Part shown: one piece after another, positions 1 to 6,765 of the stretch
How the letters are laid out: each line of letters starts with the position of its first letter
Position numbering within the stretch: the stretch's first letter is position 1
Source of the DNA: Nitrospirales bacterium
GTDB lineage: Bacteria > Nitrospirota > Nitrospiria > Nitrospirales > UBA8639
Assembly: GCA_022824735.1 (NCBI GenBank)
Contig: JAJDZI010000086.1
Span: 1-32,609, forward strand
Direction of reading: 5' to 3'
DNA: 32,609 nt
Notes under the pieces: generated by a model
What the model saw: the letters and a program-made list of their open reading frames with translations, nothing else
Told to the model about the DNA's origin: nothing
The model's database searches: none
Position numbers and translations under genes: made by a program

Positions 1-549
1 GCGCGCCATGACGGCGGCGATGCCGAGACCGGCTTCGGGGTGGAACTGGGCGGCGGGGTGGCCTGGAATGCCCCAGACGTGGGCTTGGCGCTGAATCTGG
101 AGGGGCGGACGCTGCTGGCGCACCGGGATGACGACTTCCGGGATCAAGGCGTGGCCGCCGCCTTTACCTTTGACCCCGACCCGGCCAGTCCACGGGGCCC
201 ATCGCTGAGCCTCCGTCAGGATTGGGGCGGCCGGGCGACCGGCGGCCTGGCTGCGTTGTTTGCGGCAGACCCGCCGGCGCAACGCCAAGGCGCGGCAGGC
301 GCCCCGGCCATGAGCCGCTGGGGGGCAGAGGCGGCCTGGGGCTTCCCGGCCTTTGGCGGCGCGTTCACCGGCAGCCCGCACGTGGGCCTGGGGCTGGGTC
401 AAAGGAGCCGGAACTATACCCTAGGCTGGCGTCTGGCACCGGCCACGGCTGCGTCGGCGCTGACGCTGGATCTCCAAACCACGCGCCAGGAATTCGACGG
501 GGGCCAGCCGGTCCACAACGTCGGGCTGGAAATCACGACCCAGTGGTGA
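1..549 (+). CDS. C-terminal beta-barrel end of a large outer-membrane/autotransporter-like protein (partial)
   Basis: The reading frame is open from base 1, so this is the 3' end of a longer gene whose start lies outside the window. The visible 182 residues begin RHDGGDAETGFGVELGGG and continue with alternating hydrophobic/polar strands such as LALNLEGRTLLAHRDDDF and LSLSLRQDWGG, ending in QW before the TGA. I know this strand pattern, with a final aromatic residue, from C-terminal barrels of large repeat-rich surface or secreted proteins in Gram-negative bacteria. The inferred role is outer-membrane anchoring or export of an upstream passenger that cannot be seen here. A start codon at 40 (GTG) is internal and not the true start. 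The barrel nature is well supported by pattern; the passenger is unknown. Confidence 0.7.
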   Translation, partial: ARHDGGDAETGFGVELGGGVAWNAPDVGLALNLEGRTLLAHRDDDFRDQGVAAAFTFDPDPASPRGPSLSLRQDWGGRATGGLAALFAADPPAQRQGAAGAPAMSRWGAEAAWGFPAFGGAFTGSPHVGLGLGQRSRNYTLGWRLAPATAASALTLDLQTTRQEFDGGQPVHNVGLEITTQW

Positions 550-635
550 GGGGCCCTTCTTCGGTGTAGCCGCGCGATTTAATCGCGCCTTTCTCCCTCT
601 CCCAGAGGGTGGGAGAGGGCAGGGTGAGGGGGCAA

Positions 636-678
636 CCGGAGATTGCCGGATTCGCTTCGCTAATCCGACAATCTCCGG
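636..678. terminator. Large hairpin between convergent genes
   Basis: Arms 636-652 and 662-678 pair over 17 positions with one G-T type mismatch around a 9-base loop (653-661). It lies between the plus-strand barrel gene (ends 549) and the minus-strand defence operon (ends 721), a position suited to a two-way terminator. There is no clear T-tract, so it may simply be a dispersed palindromic repeat. Bases 580-635 just before it carry another dispersed repeat word (CTCTCCCAGAGGGTGGGAG) that recurs in altered form near 11308 and 27178. Confidence 0.45.
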
Positions 679-720
679 CCAGTGGCCGTCACGTGTCCAT
701 TTCGTAGCATCATGATGGCC

Positions 721-1683
721 TTACCGCCTAGTGATCTTTGGACCGACATAGACTACGTAAACCGGCTTGCCGAACTCTATGGGCCAGGAGAAATGCAGGC
801 GAAGTGTCAGGTGTTTCTCCTTGCCGTGCCATGGACAAAACAAAGACTCTCCGGCGACGTTTGGATGGGGAAATGTCAACTGATTGCGGAAACTTGATTT
901 CTCGTCATCCGACGAGTCGGAGAACAGCGCGGTATAACCGCCCGTGAAGTGTTTTTGATAAATCTGATGGCCTTCCGGAGTGCGCCCGCCATTCTCGTCG
1001 AATTCGCGCGCGAGTTGGTCCAGTATACCGAGCAAAACAACGATGCGATCTGCTGTGCTCTGGACAAAAGGAAGCCCTTGAAGAGGCTCAAAGCAATCAC
1101 CAGAGAAGGTCAGATGCATGAAACGTCTAGTAGAAGTTTCTCGTAATTTGTCCCATGACTTGATCTTGGGTGCTTCGATGCGAAGCTTTTCTTCCAGTGT
1201 GACTTCATCGCGCCAGTTGTCTACATGCGTATGCTGGTCTTCTAAGCCTTCGTCCTCCCGGCGCCATATTACCTCCGCGGGCGAGTAATCCCAATCGGAC
1301 GGAGTGATGCTGACCAGACCGCATTCAACGCTATGAAACGTTCGAAATGCGGCTTCACCAACCGCGGAATCCGTAACTATCTCGCCTCGGCATTCCAAGT
1401 ATGCATTTTCAGCATGCTGTCGCAAATCTTCCCAGAACGGACCGTGACGCGTGAGCCATCCCATTGCGGCTCGGCGTTCGTCGTTAGTCAGTTGCCCAAG
1501 AGTCTGTTGCATCGTCATATGCGGCATCGGATTGCGGTTCAGAAGCGCACGATGGCAATGCAACTCCAGTCCGAAGCGTTGGGCTACGCTACGCATGGTC
1601 ATCAGCCGCGCTAGAGCATCGCGAAACGCCGATTTTTCACGAAACTGGCCGTGGATTGACAAATCATTGACCAGGAAATCCAA
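721..1683 (-). CDS. Uncharacterised third protein of the DUF262/DUF3696 defence-like operon
   Basis: This 320-residue soluble protein has no signal peptide or membrane segment. It starts 3 bases after the stop of the ATPase gene, so the two are surely co-transcribed. Visible traits are a conserved-looking C-terminal block, CPWHGKEKHLTLRLHFSWPI (residues 283-302), followed by KPVYVVYVGPKITRR, which reads like a compact beta-rich domain with a Cys-Pro-Trp-His motif. There is an acidic middle region and no recognised nuclease motif. I do not recognise the family by name. From its position it could be the effector or sensor of a three-gene anti-phage system. From memory the Menshen system also has an uncharacterised first component beside an ATPase and a DUF262 protein. 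That assignment is inference. Confidence 0.75.
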   Translation of the reverse strand: MDFLVNDLSIHGQFREKSAFRDALARLMTMRSVAQRFGLELHCHRALLNRNPMPHMTMQQTLGQLTNDERRAAMGWLTRHGPFWEDLRQHAENAYLECRGEIVTDSAVGEAAFRTFHSVECGLVSITPSDWDYSPAEVIWRREDEGLEDQHTHVDNWRDEVTLEEKLRIEAPKIKSWDKLRETSTRRFMHLTFSGDCFEPLQGLPFVQSTADRIVVLLGILDQLAREFDENGGRTPEGHQIYQKHFTGGYTALFSDSSDDEKSSFRNQLTFPHPNVAGESLFCPWHGKEKHLTLRLHFSWPIEFGKPVYVVYVGPKITRR

Positions 1684-1686
1684 AGA

Positions 1687-2886
1687 TCAACTCCAGCCAG
1701 CAAAGTAATTCATGTCTTTGTCGAACTGGTCGAAAAATCCTTCCGGCCAACTGTCGATGTTTCCATGGGTATCTAGGATTGGACTTTGGACCTGAGAAGT
1801 GCTGCTCGGTTGATCTTCTCGTCTCATTTGGAAAAAGTGCAAGGCGACATCATCGGCAGGTAGCGTTCGGTTTTTGATAGTCCGTCTGATGCCGTTCAAC
1901 ACGTGGTCGCTGTGTGTTTCAATCACAACCTGCACGCCCGCTGCCGCGACTTGGGCCAAGAATTCACCCATCATCGCCTGCCCGGCAGGATGCATATGCA
2001 CTTCAGGGTTCTCGATCAGAAGTAAATCTTCTTTATTTGCAACTAGGGCGGCCACTACGATGGGAAGAACCTGCGTCAGTCCAAATCCTGTATGAATAGG
2101 CCGGTGGAAATCCGTATCGGTGGACATGCGAATCCCTAATGTCACAGCATTGGCGTGACGGACTTGATTAGTCTCCAACACACAATCCGGGAAAAAACGC
2201 GCCATGCGTGCCTCTACTTGCCGGAACAGAGTAGGCGGTACGTCCTGAACCACGAGGCTATCCACCACATGGGTGTCACGCCTCGAGTGAAGAATGCTGA
2301 TGGCGTATTCTCCTCTTGGGCCAACGACGGGCGTGAGTTGAGGATCGTCAAATAAGTAATATTCGCGCGGCCCTAGCCGCTCAGCCGTTAAGTAAGTGAG
2401 CCCGCACATGCGTTTGGCCAACGAATCAGCTAGCAGTACACTTGGTGGCTTGTCACTCGATTGTGTCAGCACACCATGTGGCAATAAGTGGCGAAACGGC
2501 TGAGTTCTATCAATCTCTATGGACAAGGCTATTTCGTTGGTAGGACCACTGAAGCGCCTCAGTTCCATGGACATCTCGTCGCGTTCACCTTCAAATTCCC
2601 ATTGAAATCGAGCTGTATCGCTGTCCAACAACGCAATCGTACAGGACTGGCGTCCATGGACTTTATCAATCACGTCGCCTACGGTGCCAAGTCGCACTAC
2701 ACTGCCATTGAGCAGCAAGCGCATCGACCATTCATGTTCGCGCATAGTCTGATGCAGAAGAACGAGCGCGTGCAGTACTGACGATTTTCCAGAGGCATTG
2801 ACGCCGGACAGCAAGGTTAGTGGGCGTAGTGGAAGCTTCAATGATTCAAAGCATTTAAAATGCTGTAGGTCTATCCGCGTGAGCAC
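1687..2886 (-). CDS. AAA/ABC-type ATPase with C-terminal DUF3696 motif (defence-like)
   Basis: This 399-residue protein has a RecF/SMC-like ATPase head. It begins LTRIDLQHFKCFESLKLPL, has Walker A GVNASGKS at residues 28-35, Walker B LLLIENPE at about 288-295 followed by HMHP, and a VVIETHSD switch block at about 320-327. The tail has WPEGFFDQ (about 380-387), the hallmark I associate with DUF3696 (AAA_15/AAA_21, COG4938-like). Such ATPases power or gate partner nucleases in prokaryotic defence operons and also resemble OLD-family ATPases, but no TOPRIM domain is present. The start overlaps the end of the DUF262 gene by 32 bases and the stop lies 3 bases before the next gene, which points to coupled translation. 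The ATPase call is firm; the defence role is inferred from context. Confidence 0.88.
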   Translation of the reverse strand: MLTRIDLQHFKCFESLKLPLRPLTLLSGVNASGKSSVLHALVLLHQTMREHEWSMRLLLNGSVVRLGTVGDVIDKVHGRQSCTIALLDSDTARFQWEFEGERDEMSMELRRFSGPTNEIALSIEIDRTQPFRHLLPHGVLTQSSDKPPSVLLADSLAKRMCGLTYLTAERLGPREYYLFDDPQLTPVVGPRGEYAISILHSRRDTHVVDSLVVQDVPPTLFRQVEARMARFFPDCVLETNQVRHANAVTLGIRMSTDTDFHRPIHTGFGLTQVLPIVVAALVANKEDLLLIENPEVHMHPAGQAMMGEFLAQVAAAGVQVVIETHSDHVLNGIRRTIKNRTLPADDVALHFFQMRREDQPSSTSQVQSPILDTHGNIDSWPEGFFDQFDKDMNYFAGWS

Positions 2887-3976
2887 CCAGAACCCCCTCT
2901 AAAGTTTTTCGGACCATCTCAAAGCGGTACTTTACTCGTCTGGTATCGCTTGTGCCATAGGTGATCGCGGCATTGAACTCTTCATCTTCAAGTAGCTTAT
3001 AAAGAGTTTGGCGGAGCAGTTCGGCGTGCTCTTCTACAAGGCGTTCGGGGTAATACGACAACCCGGTGCTCATCACGTCCCAAAGGGATGCATTGAGAAC
3101 GCTCCGCCGGTCTTGTCCGGCCTCGTGCTTTCTGAACGCATGCTTGCCGAACAGCGTGAAATTATTGATAAGGCTTCTGCGAAATTCCGCAGACAAGCGC
3201 TTCAACTTAGATTCGTCCATCTTGTTCATTTGACGCAGACATTCGGCAAGGAACTCATCCATGTCGCCGCGATATTCATCAATCCCAAGCAGTTGAAATG
3301 CACAAAATCGATTGACGAACTCCTTGTCGCGCATTGACTTATAATTCAAACTCTCGCCTGTTGCCTCAAGAAATATATCGGTTTTCGCTTCATCTTTCAG
3401 GAAGCGGGTTGCCGGCCCCATAAAGAGGCAGTTGCGCATCTGCTGACGCGTAAGCGGTACGCCGCCATTCACCCTCTCGAAAATGTCCAGACGAGCACGT
3501 TCCGGCGCCTTCGAGTCGATGATGTAGAAAATGAGATTGCTATCTTCGATGCGGTTCCGAAGCTTAGGCGAAAGGTCAGAGAATTTTTTGCCGTCGAGTT
3601 CGTCGCGCCCCGGGAGTTGCAGCTTCAGATTGCCATCAACAAACTGTGTGAATGTGGACAGGCGCTGTAATCCGTCCACGACCACCATTCTTCCTTCGTC
3701 ATCTTCAGCCATGTAGAAAACCGGCAAAGGTATCCGCATGATCACAGATTCGATGAGCTTGCTTTGCTTGTCTTCGGGCCAAATGAAATCGCGCTGAAAG
3801 TCCGGATCCATCACGTAGTTTCCTTGATGAATCCGCCGGATGACGTCGTGAATCGTTCGATTTTCGTTCCGGATCAGGAGATCGTCGATTGGGTAGTCTC
3901 CCCAAGACGCATCCTCGGTATCCAGGCCTTCAATTTCTTCGTCCTTGGTCGGCAGTTCGGAAAGTTGAGCTTCCAT
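2855..3976 (-). CDS. DUF262 (ParB/GmrS-like) domain protein, defence-like
   Basis: A 373-residue protein with the DUF262 signature: DPDFQRDFIW at residues 57-66, then VVDGLQRLST at 99-108, the Asp-Gly-x-Gln-Arg block shared with ParB-type and GmrSD-type proteins. DUF262 domains bind or hydrolyse nucleotides and are common in anti-phage enzymes such as GmrSD and SspE. A C-terminal helical part without an HNH motif follows (no DUF1524 seen). I chose ATG at 3976 because GGAG lies about 10 bases upstream. The frame stays open to a TTG at 4108, adding 44 atypical residues. That TTG overlaps the stop of a tiny upstream ORF as TTGA, so the longer form cannot be excluded. It is the first large gene of the operon. 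Function in DNA defence is inferred from family and partners. Confidence 0.88.
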   Translation of the reverse strand: MEAQLSELPTKDEEIEGLDTEDASWGDYPIDDLLIRNENRTIHDVIRRIHQGNYVMDPDFQRDFIWPEDKQSKLIESVIMRIPLPVFYMAEDDEGRMVVVDGLQRLSTFTQFVDGNLKLQLPGRDELDGKKFSDLSPKLRNRIEDSNLIFYIIDSKAPERARLDIFERVNGGVPLTRQQMRNCLFMGPATRFLKDEAKTDIFLEATGESLNYKSMRDKEFVNRFCAFQLLGIDEYRGDMDEFLAECLRQMNKMDESKLKRLSAEFRRSLINNFTLFGKHAFRKHEAGQDRRSVLNASLWDVMSTGLSYYPERLVEEHAELLRQTLYKLLEDEEFNAAITYGTSDTRRVKYRFEMVRKTLEGVLGAHADRPTAF

Positions 3977-4104
3977 GGTGTTGTTGCTCCGTGTTATCTG
4001 CATATACCGATTGATCTGTCCGTTTATAGTTTCGGCTTGTTCAGAGATAACCTCTGCGAAGTGGCAACAGACGGGGTACTTATGGTATATCGCCGGTGGC
4101 CAAA

Positions 4105-4239
4105 TCAATAGGCCGGTATTGCCCTAGCTTGCACGATGAACTCCTGAAACGCTGCGATGCTATGGTCCTTAAGGAAATGCCGAGTCTTTTGCTGCAGATC
4201 ATGAAATATTACCATAGTCAACCTTCCGGCATCCGTCAA
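4105..4239 (-). CDS. Possible 44-aa leader ORF before the DUF262 gene
   Basis: From TTG at 4239 the frame reads 44 codons to TGA at 4105-4107, ending FQEFIVQARAIPAY. An internal ATG at 4215 (36 residues, MVIFHDLQQKTRHF...) has GGAAGG six bases upstream, a good ribosome-binding site. The stop overlaps the TTG start of the long form of the DUF262 gene (TTGA). The amphipathic, protein-like composition argues for a real small gene or the remnant of a larger one. No homologue is recognised. Confidence 0.35.
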   Translation of the reverse strand: MTDAGRLTMVIFHDLQQKTRHFLKDHSIAAFQEFIVQARAIPAY

Positions 4240-4343
4240 TGTTGATGGTGGCACATGCACGGTCCGTCACCGTCGTTCTTGGCCTCTTCGAAAATCAGAT
4301 AATCTGGGGGCAGTGAATCGAGGCTCGGGCCATTTCCTTTCAA
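4236..4343 (-). CDS. Possible 35-aa Cys/His-tailed micro-ORF
   Basis: From TTG at 4343 the frame encodes 35 residues, including LPPDYLIFEEAKNDGDG and ending PCMCHHQH. The Cys-x-Cys-His-His tail could bind metal. Its TGA (4236-4238) overlaps the TTG of the next small ORF in the same TTGA fashion. There is no strong ribosome-binding site (GAAAGG lies about 13 bases upstream), and the TTG sits inside one of the 23-bp repeats. This could be a decayed gene end rather than a functional leader. Confidence 0.22.
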   Translation of the reverse strand: MKGNGPSLDSLPPDYLIFEEAKNDGDGPCMCHHQH

Positions 4344-4404
4344 TCAGCCGATGGTCAACCTTTCATATAGCCGTACCAAAACCTTACAATCAGCCGATAA
4401 ATGA
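4336..4404. promoter_or_regulatory. Three direct repeats at 23-bp spacing upstream of the defence-like operon
   Basis: CCTTTCAATCAGCCGAT at 4336, CCTTTCATATAGCCGTA at 4359 and CCTTACAATCAGCCGAT at 4382 begin exactly 23 bp apart, about two helical turns. The outer copies match at 16 of 17 positions and the middle one is diverged. They lie just upstream of the minus-strand operon and flank a TATA-containing stretch, as operator sites for a repressor or activator would. No regulator gene is adjacent. Confidence 0.5.
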
Positions 4405-4433
4405 TCGTGTCTGCTCTTATGGTGCTTCCTTCT

Positions 4434-4494
4434 CCAAGCGGCCTCTCCGGGCCGCATGAGATGCGGCAGCTACAAATGCGTAGAGGCCGCTTGG
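4434..4494. repeat. Nested inverted repeat
   Basis: A perfect 13-bp outer stem pairs 4434-4446 (CCAAGCGGCCTCT) with 4482-4494. Inside it GCCGCAT (4451-4457) and ATGCGGC (4461-4467) form a second stem with a 3-base loop. It separates the defence operon from the pentapeptide-repeat gene and may be a REP-like element, a folded RNA or a terminator. Directly after it, 4516-4552 holds a dispersed repeat word (CTCCTTACAAAGGAGGGG) that recurs near 27121. Confidence 0.5.
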
Positions 4495-4572
4495 CAACAT
4501 ACGATATTCACTCTACCTCCCCTAACCCCTCCTTACAAAGGAGGGGAAGGGAAAGGAGCACGGCTTTTCCCC

Positions 4573-5694
4573 ATGGCGTCGTTTGGTCGTAGCTTGATGG
4601 TCATGCCAAGCTTGATGATCATGCCAACCTGGTCCGTGAGTCTCCTCTGTGTCGTCATCTGGGTCGTGGGGTCGGGCATGTCTTCGGGGGTCTGCCGGGT
4701 CGAGGAGGGTACGGACCCCCGGGTGATGATGCGCGAGTTGAAAGGCACCTGTAGCGAGGAGGACCGGCAGGCGCTGGCCGTCTCCGCGGACGACGTGTTG
4801 GCGGCGTTGCAGAAGGGCCGGGGGGTGGCGTTGAAAGGGGCTGTGCTGACAGGCGACCTGCCTTTGGACCGTTTGAGCCTCCAGCCGTTTGAACCGGGAT
4901 TGGTCAAGCATCCGGACATTGTTGAACGCATCCAAGCCGAGCGGGTGTCCGAGGTTCGCGTCATTCACGGGCCATTCATGCTTGAAGACGTGGAGGTGCA
5001 GGGCATTCTGGCGACTCACCTCGTCAAGCCCGGGTACATCGTCGTTCGAGGGCCGGTGAGCCTGCGGGGCAGCACGGTCCGGCGGTCCATGGACTTGTCC
5101 AGGATGGTCATCCTGGAGCAAGCCGATTTTTCCGGTATGCACGTCGGCCATGAGGGATTCTTTATTCGAGCCGTGTTTGCCCAAGATGCGGATTTTACCC
5201 GGACGGCGTTCGGCACGCATTCCCGGTTTCATCAGGCCCTGTTCATGGGAAAGGCCGTGTTTACGGGAGCGCGGTTTGAGGGCCTTGCGGAATTACTGGA
5301 GGTGTCCTTTGCGGAGGACGCCGAGTTTGGGCGCACCCGGTTTCTTCAGGGGACGGGTTTCTCCGGAAGCCGGTTTCGCAAGACGCTGGATTTGTCCGGG
5401 TCCCGGTTTGAGCGTGAGGTCTATTTTCGGTTTGCCGAGTTCCAGGGCAAGACGGATTTTCACCGGGCGCTGTTTCGGAACACGGTGGATTTTACGGATG
5501 CCCGGTTTCAAGGCGACGCGGATTTTCGAGAGGCCGTCTTCGAGCGGCCCGGCTTGATTTCCGGCATCGATCTTCCGGAATCGGGTGGTAAGGGAGGCCC
5601 CACCGGCCGGGACCGCGATTTCTTCCTCCTGCTTGCTATCCTGGCCGTTCTGTGGTTGTTGCTGCTCGCAGTCTGGAAGAGAAAAGGCCGGTGA
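4573..5694 (+). CDS. Pentapeptide-repeat protein with N- and C-terminal membrane segments
   Basis: A 373-residue protein. An N-terminal hydrophobic stretch (WSVSLLCVVIWVVGSG, about residues 18-33) looks like a signal peptide or anchor. The central region carries repeats of the ADFxxAxF type (Pentapeptide_3 class), such as DADFTRTAF, KAVFTGARF, VDFTDARF and DADFREAVF, predicting a right-handed beta-helix. It ends with a transmembrane helix, FFLLLAILAVLWLLLLAVW, and a basic tail KRKGR. The role is unknown; such proteins often act as scaffolds. The frame is open back to 4456, but that extension is built from intergenic repeat sequence. ATG at 4573 has GGAG 14 bases upstream, and ATGs at 4597, 4603, 4615 and 4621 are alternatives, so the start is uncertain. 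Confidence 0.8.
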   Translation: MASFGRSLMVMPSLMIMPTWSVSLLCVVIWVVGSGMSSGVCRVEEGTDPRVMMRELKGTCSEEDRQALAVSADDVLAALQKGRGVALKGAVLTGDLPLDRLSLQPFEPGLVKHPDIVERIQAERVSEVRVIHGPFMLEDVEVQGILATHLVKPGYIVVRGPVSLRGSTVRRSMDLSRMVILEQADFSGMHVGHEGFFIRAVFAQDADFTRTAFGTHSRFHQALFMGKAVFTGARFEGLAELLEVSFAEDAEFGRTRFLQGTGFSGSRFRKTLDLSGSRFEREVYFRFAEFQGKTDFHRALFRNTVDFTDARFQGDADFREAVFERPGLISGIDLPESGGKGGPTGRDRDFFLLLAILAVLWLLLLAVWKRKGR

Positions 5695-5696
5695 GT

Positions 5697-5923
5697 GGAC
5701 AGGCACGGGGGGCCGTCCCTACACCATGCCAAAGACACAATATATAGACGTTTTCGTTGCCTCTCTCCACCAAAAGTGGTATATTAGCGCCCATACGTCT
5801 CGACTGGGTGAAGGGACGGCCTCCGTGTCGTTCCCGATGGACAACCACAGGGGGTTGTCCCTACCGGTGTCATCATGGAGCCGGTCGACCCCGGGTTGTA
5901 GGGACAGGCCCCCGTGCCTGTCC
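5697..5923. repeat. REP-like palindrome cluster bounded by 26-bp inverted copies
   Basis: Bases 5697-5722 and the reverse complement of 5898-5923 match at 24 of 26 positions. Each unit is itself a palindrome of the type GGACAGGC...GCCTGTCC. Two further palindromes lie at about 5815-5837 and 5839-5862. The cluster fills the gap between the pentapeptide gene and scpA and contains the scpA promoter. It resembles REP/BIME elements or a small non-autonomous element. Confidence 0.6.
5757..5785 (+). promoter_or_regulatory. Sigma70-type promoter for scpAB
   Basis: TTGCCT (5757-5762) and TATATT (5780-5785) are separated by exactly 17 bp. They lie about 150 bp upstream of scpA, with no gene between. 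The resulting leader would carry the REP palindromes at 5815-5923. Confidence 0.55.
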
Positions 5924-5937
5924 GGTTGGTGGCCATC

Positions 5938-6765
5938 ATGCAACAGGTTGAAACCGCATACGAGGTGAAACTTGAGGCCTTCAATGGGCCTCTTGACTTG
6001 TTGCTCCACCTCATCCGCAAGCACGAAATCAATATTTACGATATCCCGATCGCCCTGATTACCCGGCAATATCTTGAGTATCTTCAGATCATGAAGGAAC
6101 TCAATCTCTCGTTTGCCGGTGATTTTTTGGTCATGGCCTCTACCCTGATTCACATCAAATCTCGAACCCTGCTTCCGCAGGAAACAGCCCCCGAGCCGGG
6201 TGACGAGGAAGGTGAAGATCCCCGGAGCGAGTTGGTGCGTCGCCTGGTCGAGTACCAGCAGTTCAAGGAAGTCGCCGGCCGGTTGTCCGATCAGGAACGA
6301 TTGTGGCGGCAGGTGTTCCAACGGGAGCCCGAACAGAGCCAGTCGGTCCGGGACGTGTTGTCCGAGGACGTGCAGGTTTTCGATCTCCTGAGCGCCTTGC
6401 AGGAAGTCCTGGCTCAAACTGCCGTGTCCACGGGGTTGGAATTCACGCCGGATACGTTGACGGTCCAGGACCGTATCAACAACGTGATCGAACGCCTGGA
6501 GGAGACACCGGCTTTAACCTTTGCCGCGTTGTTTGAAGGGGAGACTGACCGGTTGACCGTGATCGTCACCTTTTTGGCGTTATTGGAACTCGTGCGGATG
6601 AAACTGGTCCGCCTGACGCAAGTGAATTTCGGGGGGCCTATCCGGATCACTCGCACGTTCCTTGCGTGGCAATCCGAAGAGCACCCGGAAGGGAACGGGG
6701 CCTCGCCCCGGATCATGAACAACGATGAACACCATGGAGGTTTCGATGGAAATGGAATCCTCTGA
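5938..6765 (+). CDS. scpA: Segregation and condensation protein A (kleisin)
   Basis: A 275-residue protein matching ScpA, the kleisin that bridges the SMC heads and recruits ScpB in the bacterial condensin complex on the nucleoid. The family-typical N-terminal block FNGPLDLLLHLIRKHEINIY is near residues 15-34, followed by the helical region ITRQYLEYL and LVMASTLIHIKSRTLLP. The C-terminal winged helix is near VTFLALLELVRMKLVRLTQ. Length is normal for the family (about 250-280). ATG at 5938 was preferred over GTG at 5914 because the latter lies within a REP palindrome. The gene overlaps the start of scpB, indicating coupled synthesis of the two partners. About 30 charged, less conserved residues close the protein. 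Confidence 0.95.
   Translation: MQQVETAYEVKLEAFNGPLDLLLHLIRKHEINIYDIPIALITRQYLEYLQIMKELNLSFAGDFLVMASTLIHIKSRTLLPQETAPEPGDEEGEDPRSELVRRLVEYQQFKEVAGRLSDQERLWRQVFQREPEQSQSVRDVLSEDVQVFDLLSALQEVLAQTAVSTGLEFTPDTLTVQDRINNVIERLEETPALTFAALFEGETDRLTVIVTFLALLELVRMKLVRLTQVNFGGPIRITRTFLAWQSEEHPEGNGASPRIMNNDEHHGGFDGNGIL

Noticed and set aside
4456-4572. N-terminal extension of the pentapeptide-repeat protein
   Set aside because: The open frame is made from the nested inverted repeat and a dispersed repeat; the hydrophobic signal begins well after it.
5914-5937. GTG start for scpA
   Set aside because: It lies in a REP palindrome that occurs as non-coding DNA nearby. ATG 5938 gives the normal ScpA length.
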